From Tetmemena sp. SeJ-2015 (Eukaryota > Ciliophora > Spirotrichea > Sporadotrichida > Oxytrichidae), in contig JAJKFJ010024157.1 of assembly GCA_027382625.1 (NCBI GenBank), forward strand, positions 1 to 18,290: 18,290 nucleotides of DNA, read 5' to 3'. Position numbers and translations under genes: made by a program. The notes beneath the pieces are model-generated. The model made no database searches. It saw nothing but the letters and a program-made list of their open reading frames with translations, and was not told the origin of the DNA. Of the stretch, positions 8,601 through 18,168 are shown one piece after another (position 1 is the stretch's first letter; every line of letters starts with the position of its first letter).

Positions 8601-11593
8601 TGTCTTAGTCGCATTCCTTGAAAATCTAGGTAAAGCGGAACAAAAACTTCTCATGTTCCTGCAACTGGAAATCCAAGATAGTCTTTTAGAAATCGTGATA
8701 GTTCAGTTTCTCGCCATTCTGTGCTTACTAAAGCATAGCCAACTCCTCTCTAGTCATTTTCCTATTCCCTGCAAGCATGTTCGCCTGAATTTTAAAATTC
8801 AATCGACAAGACAATTCATATTAAGGCTCATTATTAATTTGAGCAACATTACCTGTTGGCAAGTTCATTCCTTTGGCTCTCATGCTTGACTGAGAACGTT
8901 TCTCCTCTTGCAGTAAATGAAGTCTGCGCTCCAGTTCCTCTGAGTCCTTGGGGTCATACATCTTCTCTATGATCTTTTTCCACATCCATTCTTCCATGGG
9001 CCCATTCTAAATCTACTCAAGCATGCGCCCTATGTCAGTCTCCGCTTTGAATGGATTCTTATCCTTCAGTAACACTTTCAATAGTGAGAGAAGGGTGTCC
9101 TTAACATGCATTTAGATGAAGCGGAACTCCTCATCGCACTCGTTTTTCAGGATCTTGCCAAAGAGAGCCACATCATGGTCCTCCCTCAAGTAAGACTTGA
9201 TACCGTTTATGATTGCAGCCGCCCACTCAATGATCAGATTCTTAAGTCCGTACTTCTGATTCAGATAAGTATACATGTACTGTTCCATAGTTTCTCTTGG
9301 CATCTTATTCTCCTCACACTTCTTGTCGAACTTTACTTTCTAGGTATACATGTCGGTGATTGTGTCCTTCAACTGCTTTAAAGTCAAGGCACGCTGTTGA
9401 GTTACTCCAATTGGACCTGCTAGTTTTTTAGATTTAGCAAAACTTTAGGAGGTTGAAACTCCCACTGCTTGCTGGTTCTAGCGATTTGAAGCGCTAGGAT
9501 TTGCTGTGACTGGTCTCTGAGAATTAGGAGCTGAAAAAAATTCTACACAAGAATTAATTTTAACAAGGAGCTTAAGATCGAAGTTGAGACTTATTTCCAT
9601 AACCAGCTCCATTCAAATTAATAAACTAGAAATTAAAATAAATTTCATTCCTGTTAGCAGAATTCATACCTGGGTCTTGATTTTCACTAAGGGATGTTTG
9701 CATGACACCCTTTTATTCTCTCTACTATCTCAGGAGCTATTGCTACTGCTGTTGTAAAATCTTATTGTCTGCCTCTAGTTACTGCACTCTCAGTCTCAGC
9801 TAGTCTGCTTATTTCTGCAACATACCAGAATTCTTTTGAGCAAGATCGTTCTACTCAATTTGGGAGAGCAGTTCTTGACTTAATCTCTCTGCCTCTCTCG
9901 TCATATCCACTAAGTTTTGATCCTTCTCTTGTACCAAGCGCCTCAAGATTTAAGATTCCTCTCCATTTAAATACATGAAAGGAGCTGATTGATACATCAA
10001 ATAATATTAGTCTTATCCTCAGAAGATTGCAGAATAATTAAACTTATTTAACATCCATTCGAGCTAGACTTATTTTGTTGCTGTTGGTTTATCATCTAGT
10101 TTTGCAGGGCCTGCTAAAGCTGTTGAGAGGTTTGGGTCAAAGCAAAAGTGGACTGATCAATTAGACCCCCATACTATTTAGAGATGTCTAATATGATTTG
10201 GGCAGCTAGAGGAACTCCTGCTCTTTGGAAATATTCCTAAGTCTTATGAATAACTATCTCCATTAGCTACTTCTTTGCTCTGATAATGTATATAAATTAA
10301 TGATGGATATTAAAATGATAACATGAACTGCTTTGAGCTGAGGGTTTTGAGTTGAGTTAGATCGCTTGATGTCATTCGAGAGCTGGCTCATAGTTCTCTT
10401 AAGGTGCTAGTCGAAATCATTCGCCAGCTCTCTATCACTGTTCCCTTTATCACTTAATGAAATTTGTACTTAATAGAATTTCCTTTCATGGCTGATCCGC
10501 TCCTCCTCAGCTGGCGGATGTTATCATAGATTAGTGCTATTTACTCCAAGTCCTCTGGATCCATGTCAAGCATGCTTTCTCTGTTAGCTTCGAGAGAAGC
10601 AGCTGAACTTGCTGCGTTCATCTATTGATGTGAGTGCTGTTACTGCAAAGGCAATTGAGAATGTGTGTCACTCTAGCTGCGATCTGTGTGCCTCTAATGC
10701 TACTACTGCTGATCCTAGTTATAGTCATCATCCTCCATGTCTTCCTAACTTGGCTGCTCCTTAACTGAAATCAAAGCATTAATGCATTATAGGGAGAAAT
10801 AATGCGATGTTAAACTGGAGAGTTGCTTTGTCTCACTGAAGGATCTTCATCTTCATACTCGGCTTCCTCTTCCAGGATTTCTCTTTCCACCTTGAGTCCA
10901 TTCAAAAACTCAAGCTCTGAAAGTGTCCTCATGATTAGATCTACTTGATCTTCTTAATGAAGGTTTATGAAAAGGCTTTTCAAGTTTGGCAATGTCCTTA
11001 GAGCGTAAACTGTAGCTTAGAACTAGAAATAGAAATTAGAATACACAAAAAGCAGGCAGGTAGGCAGAATATATTGAACTTACATCGTCGAATTGATTGC
11101 TGTTGAGATTGAGGTTTCCTAGCATTCGAAGCTGGGAGAGATCTTAAGGTAGCTCAGTTAGCTCGTTATCGCTCAAATTCAACTCCTTTAAATTCGGAAA
11201 CTGACTTAACAGCTCATAAACTTGCCCAAAGTCATGGATCTCCCTATAAGAAGCTTAGTGCTTTGCTTTTTAAATGGTAATGAGAGGCTATTAAAAGCCA
11301 AACTTGATTTATAAGAGTGAAGAGTATAAGATATGCTTATAGAAGAGGGCTTTATATTTTCTCTAGGTTTACATAACCATGAAGTAAAAACCCATCCATA
11401 AATTTCATAATTATTGCTTAATTCTCACTCTTATAAGTTATTGCATCTTAAATTCCTCTACTTACTGTCCTGATAGGTCTATGAAGTCAGTGTTTCGATC
11501 ATCGATGTATATTTGCTGAATGAATTGCGTGGTTGAGAGAGTCTAGTCTGGAAGATCTTGCTGCTGTGATAAGTCGTTGTTGCTGTTGTCCAT
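5684..11593 (-). CDS. Large LRR / coiled-coil / EF-hand protein, about 1,590 aa
   Basis: The start ATG is at 11593-11591 (MDNSNNDLSQQQDL) and the stop TGA at 5686-5684. Residues about 36-140 are leucine-rich repeats (NLKELNLSDNELTELP, MLGNLNLNSNQF). Acidic and Q-rich linkers and a coiled coil follow (AERLSQELLSQIEQNDLAQK). About 573-700 is a conserved-looking helical domain (PRETMEQYMYTYLNQKYG, NLIIEWAAAIINGIKSYL). An EF-hand pair is at about 804-849: loop 1 is DQDNNGIINEQQ, with Gln instead of Glu at position 12; loop 2, DPYNNQRMTFSE, is degenerate. The tail is low complexity, Q/N/K-rich, with an acidic LLDDDD patch. The gene carries introns and many IESs, each listed. Excisions found sum to one base short of frame, and the remaining shift sits at 8110-8190. 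The architecture suggests a calcium-responsive scaffold, perhaps ciliary or cortical; that is inference. It is divergently arranged with the 11879 gene. Confidence 0.8.
5702..5750 (-). other. Candidate 49 bp IES at the gene's 3' end, pointer AAGCAC
   Basis: GTGCTT (plus strand) at 5696-5701 and 5751-5756, 55 bp apart (1 mod 3). Excision gives a short end PINNLKHYHK then TGA at 5686-5684. Without excision the protein continues to 5544. The insert is very AT-rich, which favours excision. Confidence 0.5.
6242..6417 (-). other. Candidate 176 bp IES, pointer TAATC
   Basis: GATTA (plus strand) at 6237-6241 and 6418-6422, 181 bp apart. The insert contains in-frame TGA codons on the minus strand. 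Excision joins INEGELI to QESSYHNLDDKE in phase. The pointer is short, so the exact border is uncertain. Confidence 0.5.
6611..6624 (-). other. 14 bp IES, pointer AAATAA
   Basis: TTATTT (plus strand) at 6605-6610 and 6625-6630, 20 bp apart (2 mod 3). Excision changes frame exactly as needed, giving DIAQPVGN joined to KCSYFSIGSVDPYILD. The insert has no GT-AG intron signals. Confidence 0.7.
6857..6928 (-). other. Probable intron, 72 bp
   Basis: On the minus strand GTATATATAC...TTATAAG. Its length is a multiple of three, so frame is kept with or without removal. Removal gives LNQEYI-Q-VVIDMKRVQ, whereas retention inserts a Y/T/H/C-rich stretch encoded by alternating TATA/CACA sequence. Confidence 0.5.
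7101..7137 (-). other. Short intron (37 bp), or IES with pointer AAGA
   Basis: Minus-strand GTTATCTTTT...CAATAG joins FFQGKE to NSPFQLSEPAER in frame. A direct repeat, TCTT on the plus strand at 7108-7111 and 7139-7142 (31 bp apart), also gives the required shift and would yield FFQGKDQQNSPF. The two readings cannot be separated here. Confidence 0.5.
7745..7786 (-). other. 42 bp IES, pointer GATAAT
   Basis: ATTATC (plus strand) at 7739-7744 and 7787-7792, 48 bp apart. The frame stays open either way. Excision joins GLDIPKKI to MTHKVYQPKKIHF and discards a hydrophobic AT-rich stretch. Confidence 0.6.
7866..7904 (-). other. Intron, 39 bp
   Basis: Canonical GTAAGT...TGTAG on the minus strand, phase 1, joining FLYVFGQ to IEQAKKKN. 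Confidence 0.7.
7947..7950 (-). other. Candidate 4 bp IES, pointer TTGA
   Basis: TCAA (plus strand) at 7943-7946 and 7951-7954, 8 bp apart (2 mod 3). A frame change is required here between NYKLSSTCTVE and MSKAQFLYVFGQ. The pointer is only four bases, so a different border or a one-base sequence error is possible. Confidence 0.35.
8110..8190 (-). other. Unresolved frame shift within the large minus-strand gene
   Basis: The upstream frame runs through a Q tract to TGA at 8118-8116. Another frame, giving TSTIEHYEEKRKVEGGKG, overlaps it and continues as coding DNA. Two separate eukaryotic genes would not overlap this way, so one gene with an excised segment is preferred. The needed shift is 1 mod 3. 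Repeated AACA words in and after the Q tract fit, but none is convincing. Confidence 0.5.
8379..8409 (-). other. 31 bp IES, pointer TGCT
   Basis: AGCA (plus strand) at 8375-8378 and 8410-8413, 35 bp apart (2 mod 3). Excision joins MTFSEIVHLL to SSHMVPVDEQNP. The insert is a TATA-rich run. Confidence 0.6.
8498..8538 (-). other. 41 bp IES between the two EF-hands, pointer TTGTTGAA
   Basis: TTCAACAA (plus strand) at 8490-8497 and 8539-8546, 49 bp apart (1 mod 3). Excision joins QLLSSMQVVE to DEMQYLLQLVDPYNN, which gives the normal spacing between two EF-hand loops. The 8-base pointer and the family expectation make this the strongest IES in the gene. Confidence 0.85.
9533..9565 (-). other. 33 bp IES, pointer AGCTCCT
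   Basis: AGGAGCT (plus strand) at 9526-9532 and 9566-9572, 40 bp apart (1 mod 3). Excision joins NKSQLRSQAP to NSQRPVTANPSA. Confidence 0.75.
9615..9645 (-). other. 31 bp IES, pointer GAATG
   Basis: CATTC (plus strand) at 9610-9614 and 9646-9650, 36 bp apart. The frame is open either way. Excision joins GMNSANRN to GAGYGNKSQ and discards an F/I/Y/N-rich AT stretch. Confidence 0.6.
9968..10053 (-). other. 86 bp IES, pointer AATGGA
   Basis: TCCATT (plus strand) at 9962-9967 and 10054-10059, 92 bp apart (2 mod 3). Excision joins NKSSSNG to EESQILRRLVQEKD and removes an in-frame TGA. Confidence 0.75.
10280..10328 (-). other. 49 bp IES, pointer AGCA
   Basis: TGCT (plus strand) at 10276-10279 and 10329-10332, 53 bp apart (2 mod 3). 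Excision joins NPQLKA to KKQLMEIVIHKTQEYF. GT-AG removal of the same insert would give the wrong frame. Confidence 0.65.
10452..10482 (-). repeat. Imperfect tandem repeat of about 16 bp at a required frame shift
   Basis: ACTTAAT and AAATTT/AATTTC words recur with 16 bp spacing (ACTTAAT at 10452-10458 and 10468-10474). The coding frame must change here, from AMKGNS to SDKGNSDRELANDFD. The 16 bp spacing does not give the right shift. GAA at 10459-10461 and 10476-10478 (17 bp apart) does, so a tiny IES with pointer TTC is possible. Confidence 0.4.
10768..10812 (-). other. 45 bp IES, pointer CAGTT
   Basis: AACTG (plus strand) at 10763-10767 and 10813-10817, 50 bp apart (2 mod 3). Excision joins RQSNSPV to KEQPSQEDMEDDD and removes an in-frame TGA. 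An intron with the visible GT and AG would give the wrong frame. Confidence 0.75.
11023..11083 (-). other. Intron, 61 bp
   Basis: GTAAGTTC...TTTCTAG with a pyrimidine-rich 3' end on the minus strand, phase 0. It joins LNSNQFDD to FQATVYALRTLPNL inside the leucine-rich repeats. Confidence 0.8.
11244..11465 (-). other. Intron (222 bp), possibly containing an IES
   Basis: GTAAGTAG...CTTATAG on the minus strand, phase 2, joining DFIDLSGQ to EIHDFGQVYELL. It is much longer than the other introns here (35-74 bp), so an IES may be nested inside. Confidence 0.6.
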
Positions 11594-11878
11594 GTTTAAA
11601 GAGTTCTTACTGTTCTTGTAATTTATAAATTTAACTCCTATCGCTCCTTATTGCATTTAAATCACAACAAACAATGAAGATCTCATCATCACTATTACAC
11701 TTGAGATAATGAGATAAAAATGCTTAACTTTTTTCTTCAAGTGATCGTTAAATTTAAATTGGGATAACAACAACAGCAATAAATTAAAATAGGTTGAGAA
11801 GGAAGAGAGTAAAAATAATATCCGCTTTCACACTCTAACAAATAAATATTAAAGCTTAATTAAGAGAGACTTACTTAA
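11594..11878. other. Divergent spacer between two large genes
   Basis: 285 bp between start codons facing away from each other. It is AT-rich with an AACAACAACAGC run near 11768. It must hold both 5' flanks. No TATA-like or other element could be assigned. Confidence 0.5.
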
Positions 11879-14800
11879 ATGATGAGGCACGTTAACTCTT
11901 AAATCTCAGCAACAACAAACAGCCAGACTGCAAGAACGAACTCCAGCTCTTTTATTCACTCTTCATTAAATGGTTAGACAGTCTCTCCATAGGGAGTGAA
12001 CTACACACATTAGAATGCAAAAGCACAAGGAAGTTATCATGTGAGGGCTAGTTAGGAGGACTCTAATTAGTTTGGATTAAGATAGACAATCTAAGTGCAG
12101 AATTAAAAGGCTGCTCAAGCACTTCAGTAAATTCCCGGAAGATAAAAGCCTGCCCTCACTTAAAGAGGAAATGCTGATGCTTCAAAACCTAAGAGCCCTT
12201 TTGCTCTAAGGTAACATCAAGTTGCTCAAAATGATAGGAGTGTTAGTGGAGGTGCAGACAGATCTTACTTATGTGGGCAGACCTCTGTGAATAGCTCCTA
12301 CATTTATGATCAGCTCAATCCTAATTAAATTGAAATCGGCTACTCAAACAGTTAAAAAAGATTATAGTCCTCGAGGTAACAAGAATCAACAGTTTAGAAT
12401 AAAAACGATAACAGAGTTTCTAAGGAGAAAGTGACATCTACATCAAAGGCACAAGGTAGTCATAATCGAGTAAAGTCTCAACTAAATGGTGGCGAAAGCA
12501 CTTACAAATCCATTCACTCTACAAGACAAAATAGCAAGAGCTAAAGTCCCAGTCCTTTCAAACTACTTGCCATGAATAATGGTGTTAACAGAAAGCAGCA
12601 CTCTTAGTTTGTTGATCCCAAGATTCAATCTAATAAGAAATAGCAATCAACTAGCAGCAGTAATGCAGGTTTAGACAACTCTAATAGAGCTAAGGCTCAC
12701 TAAAGAAGATCCTCTGTTGGTCAAACTATGAGCCAGAGTAGCTAGAATTAAAGTTTGCAGAATAGTAGAAGCTTTGTCCAGTCAGATGAGGCTATGAAAA
12801 AGGACATACTCTCCATTCATTAGGCAGTGAGCTAACTTAGTAAGCAACTATCTCTTAAAAACTCCCAACAGAATACAAGTGCAAGCTAGACTTAGAAAAA
12901 TTCAATGAGTCCCCTCAATAATTCCTCAATTCTCAACAGATCATCGATGCAAATGAGTAACTAGAGCTAAAATGAGTCGAATAAGTTGAATGAGATACTC
13001 TTCCAATTCCAATAACTCGAACAGCAACTTAAGAAAGTCATAGAGGCTAAGTAAAATCAACCCCCTGTTTTGCCTGAGTAGAGCTAAAGTAGATAGTCGA
13101 TTGATTAGAGCTACCTAATGTAGAACTAATGTGCATTGGTACCCTAATATCAGGCTATGTAAACTCAGCTACTGGGTTAGATGCAAAAATAGATTCAAGA
13201 GGTTTTGATGAGAGAAAGTCTTTTTAAGTAGACTGCTTCCTTCAATCCCATTCAATCATAAGAAACTTTAATGAGCTCCAAAGCACTTGAGTTTGCTAGC
13301 TTTAAAGAGTTGTTATCTACTATAAATTTTTATCTCTTAATAAAAGAGGCCTAGAACCGTCAGCTTGGAACTATCAACAGTACTCTTTAGTACGATGTAA
13401 AGCCATCCATTCAAAGTTCAATCAGGAGCTCAACTTAATAGAGTCCCTCAAGGCCTGTTTTCCTCCCCTTGAAAGAAAATTAGAATCCTGACTCTCGAAA
13501 TTCAAGCATGATAGACACTCATAATAAGCGGCAGCAGGCCTGGAGCTAGCACTAAGACCTCAACTCTTCTAAGATAGTTTTGAATCAAGATCTTCATTTA
13601 GACAAGCATAGTGAGAAAGCCCTCTTGTCAAAGAATTAGAACAAAGTAGTTTATAATTAAGGAGAAGAAGGAAGGGGAGGAGACACTTGCAGGACTTTGG
13701 TGAAAGACAAATACGGTGGAATGCTAGAAATGATATGCCAGAATAAAGCTACTCATCCTATAGCGAATCCAAAAACAAAGAGCAACCCTTAATTACCTAA
13801 TGCTTGCAGTCCTTCGCTCAAGAAACCTTCTCACAAAAGTTTATTAAAAAAATTACTTGAATTTCTTGTGTAAAGCCCATTCGCGAGAAGACAACAACTA
13901 AACTAGACTACTCAAATTTATATGTAAAAACTATCAATTCATATATCGAAATATTGAATTTGTCAAATTGCAGAGTAATAGAAGACACAGTAAGCTCGCT
14001 TACAAACGAATGAGTCACTTTGCCACTAGGAATCGATTCCATAGCCATAAACCCTACACTTGGAGAATTTATACTCTCACTTACTTGGACCTAACCCTGA
14101 GCCAGTACCTCAGCCTAACAGGAGCTCCTAAGGATCCTTGGTCTAAGAATCAACTTTACATAATGAGATGACAGGCTCCTTACAATAAACGCAATAGCTT
14201 TAGGATCAGAAACTAAAAGCTCTTTAATTGAAAATGCTCCTAGATAATAGTCTGCAGCAGGTTATCCCACAAGGAGTTAATAAAGATCTCTCCTTTTAAG
14301 ATAAAGTCAACGCTCTCTTTGATATATTGGTCGGAAGGGGTGCTAATAATGATGAGGGAGTAACTTCGCTTTAAAGATCCACTTAAGATTTCATTCCAAG
14401 AGAAATTAAATATGATCATATTTGATTAAAAACTATATTTGAAAGAGTTGATAGTTCTTTGGGATCTCAAAATTCTCAAGAATTAAACAATAGCAGAATA
14501 GCGCAAAACTTTAAAGACTTTCTTCAGGAGATGAAGCTTAAAGAAGAGTAAGCCATGCGAAATCAACAAGTATAAGAGCATTTGTATAATGAAGTTTATA
14601 ACACATATATTAGAGCAAGAATCTAATCTCAGTGGCCAAAGTTTGCGATTAAATCTTCAAAAAATAAGGTCACCTCCAACTATGGAATGCTATAATCAAG
14701 TTAACCAAAGCCTACTGTCCTAGTAGCCTTCATAGGATTAACTATCTGCTTATTACTTAAGACATATGCCTTAATAGCTCCAGCCGAAACACTCCTCTTC

Positions 14801-17771
14801 CACTATAGATGGACTAATCTATCCCCAGTTCTTAGACAGCTCTTAGATGCAATCTATTTTTCAACAAGACGTGAAGAGAGAGGTGTCAAACATTATCCAA
14901 GACTTCAAGATGGATCTGGATTAGATAAACACTTGCCATTTTAATAACTGCAACTAAATCGTGCCCAACTAATATCAACAAGTAGATCATCTTACAAACT
15001 AGCACTCTTAATTAATGGACATGAGTAGATTAAGTTCACAGCATGGAAATAGTTTCCTGCAGATGAATCATAGCTTCAAGGAAGGAGACTCTAAGAATTC
15101 AATTTAGCTAAATTAGAGTGTTGCTTTACAAAAGAGAGATGATGAAGGCCTATTCTGTAGCTACACGAGCACTTAAAACCTCATGGAATAGGTTTTAAGA
15201 AAGCAGTAAATGCAAGAGATTGAGAAGTATCAGCCTATTGATAAACTTCAGAGTTAATTCATCTAGCAGAGATATAAGTCAAAATATTTTTCCTCTTTTT
15301 CTCATTAGAGTATCCCATCAACTCAGTTCAACTCTGCAATTATTCAGTAAGACGCTGCATCCATATTTTCAAATCCACAAAAAGAAGTTTACAAGCAAGA
15401 CAGCTAAAAATCTTACCCAGTCTAAGCTTAATCAATCGCAAATGAGTCACTAGTTAATCAATCGAACTTGAACTAGAGCAAGCGAGGCAACTCAGGCTCA
15501 AACCAAAAGAAGTCTCCTTTTATTGATTAGGTGCTCTCTCAAGGCTCTCACTTTTTAAGCAAGAAGTATGAAGCACTGATCACTCATCACAGATAGAAAT
15601 CTTTGCCAGATATCTAGACAAGGCACACAGCTGCAGCAGTATCACCGGCCAGTGGCTTCCTTAACTAGACGCAAGTAGATTCAAAATTGCAAAATAATAC
15701 CACCAAGTCTTCAAGTTCAAAAGCAGCTGAGCTTAAGAAGACACAAACAAAAATAGAGATAAAAACTGACCAGAGCCCAATAGATCAAGTGAAGGGATAT
15801 AAGTTTATTCAGAGCAAGAGCAGGTAGAAGACAGAGGTAAAGTAAGTGAACAGAAGAGATCAATCTGCAAGAGGAAGCAGTACAAAGCCAAGGAGTTATT
15901 TCAGTAACTAGTCAAATAAAACTCCGAGATAAATAGAGATGGAGAACAATCAACTTAATCTGAAGAGAGAGTAAAGTTGCATCTCGATTGGGGATCCTAG
16001 TCCCTTAACCAAGCTCCATCCTGATTTAAATGAGAATTTAATCTTCATTTAATTTCTTAATGATAATTCTGCTTTGCAGCTGAGGATACAAGATAACAAC
16101 AGGCACTCTCTTAGTCAGCAGTACTAGTCTTAACTTACCTCCAGGGCCTCTTCAAGACAGCAGTCTCCCGCTTCATTAACAAAGTTCACTATTCAAAAAG
16201 GCGAGGGCATCATAGACTTTGAATACTCCCAACCCATTTAGAACTAAGAACAGATGAATTAGTAACCTAGCAACCTCTACAATCGCTAGAACCTCTATCG
16301 TAATCACAACTAAGATGAGTAGAACAATCAAAACAACCAAGGCTTAGGAAATAGACAACAACATCAGGCTAGTATCTGCCTCAAAAGCAGATTGCAAAGC
16401 AAATCAATATTTGAGAATCCATTCAAGAAGAGCGAGTAGGAAGCTTTAATCTAGGATAAGTAAAACATTTCAAGTACTTATAATGACACTAAATTGGTGA
16501 ACTAGAGGTAAAAGAGCAAGCTTGGAACTACTGACAGATAGCATACTAGAGATCAAAGCAAATCACAGAGCTCACTTAGATCTACTTCAGCTATAGGCTA
16601 ACGCAAAGGCTCCCATTTTATGATGGCTGAGAGAAACGGAGAGAAGAATCCTCAGCAATTGCGCAGAGAGTAATTAGAGATGGAGGCTCAACAGAAAATT
16701 AGAGAGAGAATACTCTAGAAAGAGAAGAAACTGGAAGAACTTAAGCAGAAATAAAACACAAAGAACCTTAATTTCTTAATGGGAAAGTAAAAGGACAGTT
16801 TGGGTAGTTCGATCAGTGAAAGAAGATCTAGCTAAATTGAAGAGAGAAATCTCAAACGAGGGACTTCGAATGAGGTTGCTGTGGGCTCTTAAAAATACTA
16901 TAACGATGACACCGGTTCATCTACTTTAAGGCAAATTGATCTTAGAGGATAGGATAAGAGTTACAATCAGCAAGTACTTAATTAAAAGTATAAGCCACAC
17001 CAACGGAACTATTCGCAAATTCTGTCTCATAAAAACTCAAAAGACTGCCAATTTAATCGAGATCTTTCTTAAGTAATCTTAACTCAGAGTAGTGGAGTTG
17101 TTAATGGATTCAGCTCTTTCTCTGAGCTTTCAGACTTGAGAATCCAAGATCTACCCAACGACTTTAAAGTTTAATCTAACACAGACTTGCATAAGCTCTA
17201 AGATGCGCACTACCTGCATTCTATAAACTAAGCCAGATATCCAAACCCTTAACAACAATAGATAATGAACAATCAGTTTCCGAGACAGCCTGCTCATCAT
17301 ACAACTTCATGTCCCTCCGCCACCGCTTTTACGGGAGAGAATACTCAGAAGAGCTTGATTTCTTAATCCACCCTCACCAGAGACAAGAGCCTAAGAAGTG
17401 TGAGGTTTGCAGACTAGGTTGAAAATTAGTAAAGTGATGACGATGATGGAAATGAAACTGATCATTCTCACCTTCATGAAGGAGGATATGGAAGCGAAAG
17501 TTCAGTTGATGAAGTAGTCTCTGCTGATTAAATTCACTTCCAAGTCGAGGATAAAGATAAACAGCACCACCACCACCATCATCATAATTAGAGCAAGCAG
17601 TAGAATCAAACACTGTAAAGGGATACAGGGCTTTAAAGGTGGGGATATGAGAAAGAAGAAAATGGTTTGCTGCTATCCGAGAGAACAAAGTCTCCAGTAA
17701 TTGTTGTCAGAAGTGTCAAGTAGAACAGCAATTTCAAAATGAGATACTTCGATATCAAAGAGGCTGAATGA
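11879..17771 (+). CDS. Giant Q/S/N-rich low-complexity protein (1,908 aa)
   Basis: ATG at 11879 (a second ATG follows directly) to TGA at 17769-17771. After removal of four IESs (13310, 13919, 14406, 14581) 5,727 nt remain in one frame. The protein is intrinsically disordered in character: S, Q, N and K dominate, and many glutamines are TAA/TAG. Features seen: a Q-rich helical region near 12985-13230 (LNEILFQFQQLEQQLKKVIE); a basic/acidic coiled coil near 16660-16760 (REQLEMEAQQKIRERIL); an acidic DDDDGNE patch near 17440; seven consecutive histidines at 17565-17585; and a folded-looking C-terminus VIVVRSVKQNSNFKMRYFDI. No catalytic motif was found. Scaffold or RNP-granule roles are possible but unproven. 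No intron was recognised. Confidence 0.85.
13310..13342 (+). other. 33 bp IES, pointer AAAGAG
   Basis: AAAGAG at 13304-13309 and 13343-13348, 39 bp apart. The frame is open either way. Excision joins LEFASFKE to AQNRQLGTINS and discards an AT-rich, hydrophobic insert unlike the rest of the protein. Confidence 0.65.
13919..13962 (+). other. 44 bp IES, pointer TCAAATT
   Basis: TCAAATT at 13912-13918 and 13963-13969, 51 bp apart. The insert holds an in-frame TGA. Excision joins QQLNQTTQI to AEQQKTQQARLQ. The visible GT-AG pair would give the wrong frame. Confidence 0.85.
14406..14440 (+). other. Candidate 35 bp IES, pointer GAAA
   Basis: GAAA at 14402-14405 and 14441-14444, 39 bp apart. The insert contains an in-frame TGA at 14423-14425. 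Excision joins STQDFIPRE to RVDSSLGSQNSQ. A longer repeat (ATATTTGA) is present but does not restore frame. Confidence 0.55.
14581..14611 (+). other. 31 bp IES, pointer AGAGCA
   Basis: AGAGCA at 14575-14580 and 14612-14617, 37 bp apart (1 mod 3). Excision gives the required change to the final reading frame, joining MRNQQVQEQ to ESNLSGQSLRLN. Confidence 0.8.
17565..17585 (+). repeat. Seven-histidine tract (CAC/CAT)
   Basis: Four CAC then three CAT codons in the C-terminal part of the 11879 gene. The mixed codons suggest the tract is kept at protein level or is old, rather than being fresh repeat slippage. Confidence 0.8.
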
Positions 17772-17999
17772 GAGGTATAACGTCTAAATAACACTTGGGA
17801 AAGAATATAGTATATATAGTTTAAGAATCTCTATATTGAATGAAGTTTAATCAAATTAAATTTAAGAATAGTTTCTACTTTCTTATTGTGGTTTAACTAG
17901 ACAATATCCTTTATGATAGTAGAGAGCGAAAAGAGTTAAATTAACAAGTGAATTCAATCTCAAGCCTTGCCTGCTGCTAAGTCTATAAGTACATTATAT
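17772..17999. other. Convergent 3' flanks
   Basis: AT-rich spacer between the stop at 17769-17771 (+) and the stop at 18002-18000 (-). It has a TATAGTATATATAG run near 17807. No specific signal was recognised. Confidence 0.5.
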
Positions 18000-18125
18000 T
18001 CAATCTCTTTGCTTACTCTTCTTCTCCTTGAAGGGCTGCAACTTAGCATGAAGTTCTTTCTCTTCAGGATTCGCATCTGCGACTAAAGTAGCGAAGCTGA
18101 GAGCTGCTTGCACTGGGTCTTTCAA
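18000..18125 (-). CDS. C-terminal coding segment of an unidentified gene
   Basis: The minus-strand frame opens after a TCTGTTTAG acceptor-like sequence at 18126 and ends at TGA 18002-18000. It gives 41 residues containing PVQAALSFATLVADANPEEK and a basic tail EKKSKQRD. Codon and base composition differ sharply from the flanks. The rest of the gene must lie to the right, beyond the transposon terminus at 18169, or elsewhere if scrambled. No family was recognised. Confidence 0.6.
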   Translation of the reverse strand: MKDPVQAALSFATLVADANPEEKELHAKLQPFKEKKSKQRD

Positions 18126-18168
18126 CTAAACAGATGTGTTAAGATTATACAAATTGAATATTATGAAT
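18126..18168 (-). other. Intron or IES remnant hosting the transposon insertion
   Basis: 43 AT-rich bases between the last coding segment and the TBE end. They end in TTTAG on the coding strand, so they may be the 3' part of an intron, or part of an IES. AAT at 18166-18168 fits the AnT target duplicated by TBE insertion. Confidence 0.5.

Noticed and set aside
8512..9381. Plus-strand ORFs at 8512-8889 and 9106-9381
   Set aside because: Antisense to the EF-hand and conserved helical domain of the minus-strand gene.
13968..14171. 67-codon ORF with ATG
   Set aside because: The frame used by the large gene after TCAAATT excision is Q/P/S-rich and continues for kilobases; this ORF is out of frame.
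14418..14442. ATATTTGA direct repeat as pointer
   Set aside because: Eight bases long, but deletion of 17 bp leaves TGA in frame.
17374..17688. Minus-strand 104-codon ORF
   Set aside because: Antisense shadow of the His-tract region of the 11879 gene.
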